Assembly: GCA_029777755.1 (NCBI GenBank)
Contig: JAKORQ010000611.1
Span: forward strand, 1-11,109
From: Planctomycetota bacterium
GTDB taxonomy: Bacteria; Planctomycetota; Phycisphaerae; Tepidisphaerales; Tepidisphaeraceae
Length of the DNA stretch: 11,109 nt
Direction: 5' to 3'
The notes under the pieces are model-generated. The model was not told the origin of the DNA, searched no databases, and saw only the letters and a list, made by a program, of their open reading frames with translations. The position numbers were made by a program, and so were the translations under genes. This document shows, piece by piece, positions 6,758 through 11,109 of this stretch (position 1 is the first letter of the stretch; each line of letters begins with the position of its first letter).

Positions 6758-7272
6758 TCACGCTCGCCATGAGCGAGTTTGATCGGCTGTCACAAACGCG
6801 AAATCACTTTGAACTATTTGGGCTGCCGGTCCGGTTTGCGCTGGACCGGCAGTTTCTTCATTCCCGTTACCTCCAGCTCACCCGCGCAACCCATCCTGAC
6901 ATGGTGGGCGCCGACCCGGAGAAGCAGATCGCGGCCATCGAGCTGTCCGCCCGCGTGAATGACGCTTTCGCAACCCTCAGCGACGACCTCAAGCGGGCCG
7001 AATACATCCTGCAACTGCGCGGCAGCAGCCTGGCCGACGTGCGGCTTGCCCCCGACACGCTTGAGAAGATCTTCGAGCTGCGCGAGGAGATGGAGACCGC
7101 CCAGACGGTCGGCGACGATGAGGGCGTGCAGTCTGCCCGTAAAATGGCCGCTGGATGGCTCAGCGACGTAACCAGCCAGATTGGCGAAAAACTGGACGCC
7201 GGCGATGATGTGACGCAACTCGCGCAACTGGTCAGCACGGCCCGCTACTTACGCAAGATCTGCGAGGCATAG
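6754..7272 (+). CDS. hscB: Fe-S cluster co-chaperone HscB (J-domain protein)
   Basis: HscB (Hsc20) stimulates the ATPase of HscA through its J-domain and delivers the scaffold IscU to it during iron-sulfur cluster transfer. The 172-residue product starts its J-domain at NHFELFGLP (~17), has the essential HPD tripeptide at 47-49 (ATHPDM), and continues with RVNDAFATLSDDLKRAEYIL. A helical HscB C-terminal domain follows (~95-172; KIFELREEMETAQ). The length fits E. coli HscB (171). I chose ATG 6754 because it forms a four-base ATGA overlap with the iscA stop; ATG 6733 would put 21 further bases inside iscA, and ATG 6769 is a shorter option. HscB is usually paired with iscU and hscA, so its pairing with iscA alone suggests that the isc genes are scattered in this organism. 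Confidence 0.92.
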   Translation: MITLAMSEFDRLSQTRNHFELFGLPVRFALDRQFLHSRYLQLTRATHPDMVGADPEKQIAAIELSARVNDAFATLSDDLKRAEYILQLRGSSLADVRLAPDTLEKIFELREEMETAQTVGDDEGVQSARKMAAGWLSDVTSQIGEKLDAGDDVTQLAQLVSTARYLRKICEA

Positions 7273-7289
7273 CTGCGGACCTGTTTTGC

Positions 7290-7323
7290 CCACCGGTGGA
7301 GCGGGAGGTAAGGCGATCCTCGA
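7290..7323 (+). repeat. Palindrome plus dispersed 24-base repeat, copy 2
   Basis: The perfect palindrome CCACCGGTGG (7290-7299) is followed directly by the repeat at 7300-7323 (AGCGGGAGGTAAGG, then CGATCCTCGA), which matches 1345-1368 in 22 of 24 bases. It lies 27 bases after the hscB stop. Both copies are on the same strand, follow an inverted repeat, and lie just downstream of an unrelated gene, which suggests a 3'-UTR or small dispersed intergenic element. I do not recognise it. Confidence 0.6.
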
Positions 7324-7443
7324 CGGTATGTGCGACGAGAGTCAGGGAACGCAAGCAAGCGTCTACCTCTCGATGCCGGTCAATATGGAATGCTGTGCGG
7401 GCGGACTTCTGCCGATTCGACGTCCCGCGGCTTGAGGACCGGC
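7302..7443 (+). other. Candidate structured RNA region or decayed element in the hscB-VOC gap
   Basis: Two stems can be drawn end to end. CGGGAGGTA (7302-7310) pairs with TACCTCTCG (7364-7372; 9 bp, one G-T), enclosing two 4-bp hairpins (CTCG/CGAG at 7319 and 7336; ACGC/GCGT at 7349 and 7359). Two bases later GCCGGTC (7375-7381) pairs with GACCGGC (7437-7443), enclosing GCGGG/CCCGC (7397 and 7424). Stems of this size can occur by chance in 196 GC-rich bases, so this is only a candidate. The matching arm is absent after copy 1 of the repeat. The same stretch is also open on the plus strand from 7296 (GTG) to TAG 7472. Confidence 0.25.
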
Positions 7444-7472
7444 TGCTCCACTCAATGCAGAGCAAGCTCTAG
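7395..7472 (+). pseudogene. Possible coding remnant ending opposite the VOC gene
   Basis: The plus-strand frame ending at TAG 7470-7472 has codon use like the real genes over its last 25 codons (about 22 of 25 end in G or C) and encodes FDVPRLEDRLLHSMQSKL at its C-terminus. It could be the tail of a decayed or very short gene (an in-frame GTG lies at 7296, giving 58 residues). No ribosome binding site is evident and I recognise no family. The GC-rich background alone can produce such a bias. Confidence 0.2.
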
Positions 7473-7921
7473 ATGATCTCGCGGTGTTCGCGGATCTCCA
7501 GCCAGTTGCCATCAGGATCCTGCAGGACCAGCGTCTCTTCGCCGGGAGCCAGTCCCTTCTGCCGCTCGTACTCGAACTGGGCCTCAGCCAGGTGACGTTC
7601 CACGTCGGCCAGCGACCGGACGATCACCCGCACCGCGCGGTAGCCTGGCCGCTCACTTGACCCGATGTCGAAATGGATGGCGAAGTTGTCCGCCTGGTAT
7701 GCCAGGTGCGCCACGCCTGCCAGCGGCACGAACTCAAGAATATCGCGGTAAAGCAGATGCATCTTCCTGGCGTCCCCGCGATGAGCCGGCAGGTGCAGAT
7801 CATCGACCGCCTCGATCTCAACCGGAATCGGCTGAGCCATCTTCGGCCGATCATCCAACTGGGGGACGAACTCGAAACTCGGCTGTTCCAGTTCCAACGA
7901 CTGCTCCTGTAGCTGACGCAT
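7469..7921 (-). CDS. VOC (glyoxalase/bleomycin resistance/dioxygenase) fold protein
   Basis: The 150-residue protein carries one VOC-type domain from ~33: a first strand VEIEAVDDLHLPA, a helix (DARKMHLLYRDILEF), VAHLAYQADNFAIHFDIG, and the hallmark C-terminal stretch LVLQDPDGNWLEIRE. H43 and E142 sit where metal ligands occur in glyoxalase-type members, but the substrate is unknown. Residues 1-27 precede the domain. They have G/C-rich third codon positions like the rest of the gene, so I keep ATG 7921; GAGGGG lies 13 bases upstream, rather far. ATG 7840 (residue 28, MAQPIP) is a real alternative, giving 123 residues. It lies 60 bases downstream of the GNAT gene on the same strand, so the two may share a transcript. 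Lyase, dioxygenase and resistance roles cannot be told apart. Confidence 0.78.
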   Translation of the reverse strand: MRQLQEQSLELEQPSFEFVPQLDDRPKMAQPIPVEIEAVDDLHLPAHRGDARKMHLLYRDILEFVPLAGVAHLAYQADNFAIHFDIGSSERPGYRAVRVIVRSLADVERHLAEAQFEYERQKGLAPGEETLVLQDPDGNWLEIREHREII

Positions 7922-7981
7922 CCAGTAGCATGTACCCCTCAGGATGCCGTTGCGTTTAGCGTCGCCCGAAAGGTGGCCGCC

Positions 7982-8437
7982 TCAATCGATACGGTAGCGG
8001 CATTTCTGCCGTTCGCCGATTTTGTACATGGGGTTGTCCTTGGGCAGGTCGACAATCTCGACCAGGCGGGCCCCGGCCAGTTCGCAGCTGCGCCGGGAGG
8101 GGTAATTGTCCGGGTTGCAGGTGATCCAGATGGGGGAGATCCCATGGCTGCGGGCGTGCGGGATCAGCAGTTTCACCGAGCGCGCTGCGTAGTGGTTGCC
8201 CCGGAACATCTCTTCCACGCCATAGCCGATGTGCCCGGCATACAGGACGATCGCGGGGGCATTGCTCAAGCGCAGCGAGATATTGCCCATGTAGGTGCGG
8301 GTGAGGCGATGGATCATCCTGAAGCGGTAGTGGGGGACGATGCCGCGCGATTCATCCGCGAAGTGGAAGTCATCGAGCGCCAGTTGCAGCTCGTTATCCA
8401 CCAGCTCGCCGGGGTCCATGAACCGGGTGATCACCAT
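7982..8437 (-). CDS. GNAT family N-acetyltransferase
   Basis: The 151-residue protein should transfer an acetyl group from acetyl-CoA to an unknown acceptor. The acetyl-CoA binding region is IGYGVEEMFRGNHYAARSVKLL, with RGNHYA at 79-84 filling the conserved (Q/R)xxGx(G/A) loop. The C-terminal part has WITCNPDNYPSRRSCELAGARLVEIVDLP, where the asparagine-rich turn and the LAGA segment are typical of GNAT enzymes, and ends with GERQKCRYRID. It resembles the predicted acetyltransferases grouped as COG3981. The start at ATG 8437 has AGGA about ten bases upstream within TAGGAT (8452-8447), which could instead be a -10 box. It leads a probable two-gene unit with the VOC gene and is divergent from the YyaL-type gene. 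Confidence 0.85.
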   Translation of the reverse strand: MVITRFMDPGELVDNELQLALDDFHFADESRGIVPHYRFRMIHRLTRTYMGNISLRLSNAPAIVLYAGHIGYGVEEMFRGNHYAARSVKLLIPHARSHGISPIWITCNPDNYPSRRSCELAGARLVEIVDLPKDNPMYKIGERQKCRYRID

Positions 8438-8540
8438 CGTGCGAGCATCCTAAGTAACCGATCCGGAAGATGACAAGACTATTGCGTTTTGATTTCACGC
8501 TGGATTTGCCGCCCCCGGGCCACCCCAGTTCCTGGGCGTC

Positions 8541-8546
8541 TATGAT
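8541..8546 (+). promoter_or_regulatory. Possible -10 hexamer TATGAT for a leaderless YyaL-type transcript
   Basis: TATGAT matches the -10 consensus in five of six positions and ends seven bases before ATG 8554, so the predicted transcription start falls on the start codon. No Shine-Dalgarno and no clear -35 box precede it. It overlaps the alternative start ATG 8542, which would be ruled out if this box is real. Confidence 0.4.
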
Positions 8547-8553
8547 CGGTCAG

Positions 8554-10794
8554 ATGACCCAGCACAAACACACAAACCGCCTCGCGGCCGAGACTTCTCC
8601 CTACCTGCTCCAGCACGCCAACAACCCGGTGGACTGGTACCCTTGGGGAAGGGAAGCATTCCAGCGAGCCCGGGATGAGAACAAGCCGATCTTCCTCTCC
8701 GTGGGATACAGCACCTGCTACTGGTGCCACGTGATGGAACGCGAGAGCTTCGAGAACGAGGCGACGGCCGAGCTGATGAACCGTGAGTTCATCAATATCA
8801 AGGTCGATCGTGAAGAGCGTCCGGATGTTGACCAGCTTTACATGACCGCAGTGCAGATCATGACGCAGTCGGGCGGCTGGCCGATGAGTGTCTTCCTCAC
8901 GCCGGATCTAAAGCCGTTCTACGGCGGAACTTACTTCCCGCCGCGAGACATGTTCGGCCGTCCGGGGTTCCCCACGCTGCTCAAGCACATCGCCGATGCC
9001 TGGCGCACACGGCGGCAGGAGGTCGACCAGGCGGCCGACGGGTTAACCGACGCCCTGCGGCAATACTCACTGCCAATGGGAGGAGAAACGCCGCTTCGCG
9101 TGGATGGGGAGTTCATCGACGGCATCGTCGGAAGGTCGATTGCCGGCTATGACCGCAATTGGGGCGGGTTCGGCGGGGCGCCAAAGTTCCCCCGACAGAC
9201 ACTACTGGAGCTGCTGCTGGCGTATTGCGAGCAGGTTCCGCACGACTCGCCAGCCAAGGTGACCATCCGCCACATGCTGGCCCACACACTGGAGATGATG
9301 GCACAGGGAGGCATTCGCGATCAGCTTGGCGGCGCGTTTCATCGCTACTCCACCGATGCCCAGTGGCTGGTGCCGCACTTCGAGATCATGCTCTATGACA
9401 ATGCGATGCTGCTGACGATCTACGCGTGGGCGGCCGGGGCGCTGAATCGCAGGGAGTTTGCCGCGGTGGCCAGGGGTATCGCTGATTTTGTCATCGGCGA
9501 GATGGCCGGCCCGGAGGGGCAGTTCTACACGGCCTTTGATGCAGAGGTGGATGGCAGGGAGGGGGCAAGCTATTTCTGGACCCAGCAGCAGGTTGACGAG
9601 CTTCTTTCCGGCGAGGAGGCCGAACTGTTCAAGACGGCCTACGGGATCAATCTCGGGCCAAACTTCGCCGACCCGCACCACGGCAGCGGCGAGGAGGATG
9701 CCAATGTGTTGTTCATGCCACAGTCGTCCGCTGAACTGGCGCGAAACCTGGGGATTGATGCCGAGGACCTGGAGGCAAAACTCTCGGCCGCACGGGAAAA
9801 ACTCCTGCATGCAAGGAAGCAGCGTAAGCAGCCGCTGCTCGATACCAAGGTGCTGACAAGCTGGAACGCCCTGATGATCCGTGCCCTGGCGCTGGCCGGG
9901 CGACTGCTGGAGGAGAAGCGCTATACCGAGGCGGCCATCAGAGCGATGGTGTATCTGCTCAAGCATCACCGCACGGCCGACCACGGGCTGTATCGCACCA
10001 GCCGCGATGGCGTAAAGCAAGTGCGGGGCTTCCTCGACGATTACGCCACCACCGCTCAGGCATTGCTCGAGCTACACCGCACGACGGAGGATCAGCGCTG
10101 GCTCACCGAGGCGCATGAAGTCGCCCGGCAGATGCTGCGGCGATTCTCATCACCATTTGGGGCGCTCTACTTCACCGATGCCGGCGCGGATGAAGTGCTG
10201 GTACGCCAGATTGTGGCGACTGATTCGCCTCTGCCGTCGGGCAATGCCGTCGCAGCGCTGGTATTGATGGAGTTGGGCAACGTTGAGGCGGCCGAGGGAA
10301 TCATCAGGGCGTTTGCCGATCAGCTCAATCGGCAGGGAGAGGCGTTCTCATCACTCGTGCAGGCGGCCATGCTCTGCGTGGCTCGCCGCGGTGCGCTGGA
10401 GGTTCCCGCCGGCAAACCAGCAGGACAGATGGGGGCACTCGCACATTCGCCAGCCGAGGTGGTAAGGGCAAGGGCTAAACGAGTCGATCAGAATCGCGCT
10501 CGCATCGTTTTGGAGATTGCCCCGGGGTTCCATGTGTATACACACCAGGCGCCGCCGGGACTGTACCCGACTCGGGTCACGGTGTCGGGCGTGGACGCCC
10601 GCGTGCAGTATCCGCCGAAATCGAAGGATCTTCCACTTCCCGACGGCGCATTGGCCGGAGTATGGGAAGGGCAGGTGGCAATCGAGATCGAGGCCGCCGA
10701 ACCGCTCGCCGGGAAGACCGCGCTCGTGCAGGCGCAGCCTTGTTCCCACGGCGCGTGTCTTGCGCAGGCCACGCTCACGATCCAGTTGCTATAG
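8554..10794 (+). CDS. YyaL/SPATA20-type (DUF255) thioredoxin-like protein with C-terminal DsbD-N-like domain
   Basis: The 746-residue protein starts with the family signature NRLAAETSPYLLQHANNPVDWYPWG, followed by a thioredoxin-like domain to ~190 with the redox motif CYWC at 55-58 and GGWPMSVFLTPD. An (alpha/alpha)6-barrel region like N-acylglucosamine 2-epimerase follows (GGFGGAPKFPR, GGAFHRYSTDAQWLVPHFE, KVLTSWNALMIRALA). Known relatives such as YyaL have about 690 residues. Here residues ~643-746 add a beta-rich domain resembling the N-terminal domain of DsbD (APGFHVYTHQ, PPGLYPTRVTVSG, VWEGQVAIEI) with a cysteine pair C730/C735 (CSHGAC). The family's reaction is not settled. The frame opens at 8470, but homology begins after ATG 8554; ATG 8542 is the other option. 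No signal peptide is seen, so it should be cytoplasmic. Confidence 0.9.
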   Translation: MTQHKHTNRLAAETSPYLLQHANNPVDWYPWGREAFQRARDENKPIFLSVGYSTCYWCHVMERESFENEATAELMNREFINIKVDREERPDVDQLYMTAVQIMTQSGGWPMSVFLTPDLKPFYGGTYFPPRDMFGRPGFPTLLKHIADAWRTRRQEVDQAADGLTDALRQYSLPMGGETPLRVDGEFIDGIVGRSIAGYDRNWGGFGGAPKFPRQTLLELLLAYCEQVPHDSPAKVTIRHMLAHTLEMMAQGGIRDQLGGAFHRYSTDAQWLVPHFEIMLYDNAMLLTIYAWAAGALNRREFAAVARGIADFVIGEMAGPEGQFYTAFDAEVDGREGASYFWTQQQVDELLSGEEAELFKTAYGINLGPNFADPHHGSGEEDANVLFMPQSSAELARNLGIDAEDLEAKLSAAREKLLHARKQRKQPLLDTKVLTSWNALMIRALALAGRLLEEKRYTEAAIRAMVYLLKHHRTADHGLYRTSRDGVKQVRGFLDDYATTAQALLELHRTTEDQRWLTEAHEVARQMLRRFSSPFGALYFTDAGADEVLVRQIVATDSPLPSGNAVAALVLMELGNVEAAEGIIRAFADQLNRQGEAFSSLVQAAMLCVARRGALEVPAGKPAGQMGALAHSPAEVVRARAKRVDQNRARIVLEIAPGFHVYTHQAPPGLYPTRVTVSGVDARVQYPPKSKDLPLPDGALAGVWEGQVAIEIEAAEPLAGKTALVQAQPCSHGACLAQATLTIQLL

Positions 10795-10802
10795 CTCACG
10801 CC

Positions 10803-10925
10803 TCAGCCGCCGGCGTTCTCCCCGGCCGCGGGTATTGTGTAAAATGTCACGGCCGCCAGGCAGCAGGAAGTGAGCGAGGATAAGACGACAAGGATTGCGC
10901 CAAGTGCGCGTGCCAGCAGGATCAT
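10803..10925 (-). CDS. 40-residue predicted single-pass membrane protein
   Basis: A short frame on the minus strand reads MILLARALGAILVVLSSLTS, then CCLAAVTFYTIPAAGENAGG, and stops at TGA 10805-10803. AAGGAG (10936-10931) lies exactly five bases before the ATG, a perfect Shine-Dalgarno. Residues 2-28 form one hydrophobic segment with a single arginine, and two adjacent cysteines (21-22) lie near its end; the short tail is probably outside the membrane. A lipoprotein signal is a weaker alternative (LTSC or TSCC as lipobox would leave a mature peptide of about 20 residues). It converges on the YyaL-type gene with an 8-base gap. No family is recognised; the strong ribosome binding site and clear hydrophobic pattern are the evidence that it is real. 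Confidence 0.6.
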   Translation of the reverse strand: MILLARALGAILVVLSSLTSCCLAAVTFYTIPAAGENAGG

Positions 10926-10930
10926 GCGAG

Positions 10931-10965
10931 CTCCTTGTCAGGTTACCAAGCTTAACACAAGCATA
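10931..10965 (-). promoter_or_regulatory. Shine-Dalgarno and possible -10 of the 40-residue protein gene
   Basis: On the minus strand TATGCT (10965-10960) matches the -10 consensus in four of six positions and would place the transcript start near 10953. AAGGAG (10936-10931) is then the ribosome binding site in a leader of about 28 bases. GCTT/AAGC (10950 and 10959) can form a small hairpin at the transcript start. No good -35 box is seen. Confidence 0.4.
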
Positions 10966-11027
10966 TCTGATTGCATGGGAAGGGTTGACGAATCTGGCAA
11001 ACCGGTTGGCGGGCCCAGCATTTTGCC

Positions 11028-11055
11028 TTGACACTCAAACCTTGACCATTAGGAT
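11028..11055 (+). promoter_or_regulatory. Predicted sigma70-type promoter at the right edge
   Basis: TTGACA (11028-11033) is a perfect -35 consensus; 16 bases later TAGGAT (11050-11055) matches the -10 in four of six positions. CCTTGAC occurs twice, 14 bases apart (11027 and 11041), and TTGACG also occurs at 10985. The promoter points out of the window. The 184 bases from 10926 to 11109 contain no gene start on the plus strand, so the driven gene lies to the right. Confidence 0.45.
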
Positions 11056-11085
11056 ACTTGCACGTATCGCTGTCGTTTTGGGAGT

Positions 11086-11106
11086 TTGGAGGACGATCTC
11101 GTCCAA
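11086..11106 (+). promoter_or_regulatory. Shine-Dalgarno-like GGAGGA inside a possible leader hairpin
   Basis: GGAGGA (11088-11093) is followed by no start codon before the window ends. GGACGA/TCGTCC (11091-11096 and 11099-11104) and TTGGA/TCCAA (11086-11090 and 11102-11106) are alternative perfect pairings that would occlude it. It may belong to the 5' leader of the next gene. Confidence 0.3.
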
Positions 11107-11109
11107 GGA

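Noticed and set aside
7922..7981. ATG at 7932 on the minus strand with GAGGGG just upstream, as an alternative VOC start or small gene
   Set aside because: It is out of frame with the VOC gene and reaches a stop after about 25 codons with no recognisable features.
8470..8553. 28-codon N-terminal extension of the YyaL-type frame (start 8470)
   Set aside because: MTRLLRFDFTLDLPPPG has no counterpart in the family, whose homology begins right after ATG 8554, and a -10-like box lies inside the extension.
9202..10020. 272-codon open frame on the minus strand inside the YyaL-type gene
   Set aside because: It lies wholly within a well-supported gene and has no domain or ribosome binding site; it is a shadow frame.

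Overview
The window is GC-rich, gene-dense chromosomal DNA. Several protein families point to a planctomycete-like bacterium, perhaps from an environmental assembly: the DUF4954 beta-helix protein, the GGQ release-factor-like protein with a Fis-like C-terminal helix-turn-helix, the form of the GNAT acetyltransferase, and the long YyaL-type protein. This assignment is an inference from family content and base composition; no marker gene such as rRNA is present. I see no mobile element, phage gene, CRISPR array, tRNA or rRNA.

Layout, left to right. A DUF4954 gene (+) is cut by the left edge and ends at 1320. After a purine-rich, repeat-bearing gap come two minus-strand genes in one coupled unit: a large M16 zinc-peptidase lipoprotein (start 5292) whose stop overlaps the start of an RluA-family pseudouridine synthase (TGATG). 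Divergent from them is a plus-strand series: a GGQ/HTH release-factor-like protein, a 73-residue membrane-anchored zinc-ribbon protein, and the iron-sulfur pair iscA-hscB (ATGA overlap). A 196-base gap follows, holding a second copy of the repeat found at 1345 and possible RNA structure. Two minus-strand genes come next (VOC-fold protein, GNAT acetyltransferase). Divergent from these is a long plus-strand gene for a YyaL/SPATA20-type thioredoxin-like protein whose C-terminus looks like the N-terminal domain of DsbD. A 40-residue membrane protein gene lies on the minus strand at 10803-10925. The right edge carries a promoter and leader for a gene outside the window.

How the genes relate. IscA (iron-sulfur carrier) and HscB (J-domain co-chaperone) work in one pathway, though iscS, iscU and hscA are not here. 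The RluA-family enzyme and the GGQ protein both act on ribosomes or RNA. The other genes look like housekeeping or stand-alone functions, and I see no single new multi-gene system.

The observations most worth following are the YyaL-DsbD-like fusion, the 24-base repeat found 24 and 27 bases after two unrelated stop codons, the 40-residue membrane protein with a perfect ribosome binding site, and the apparent split between leaderless-type starts and Shine-Dalgarno starts.
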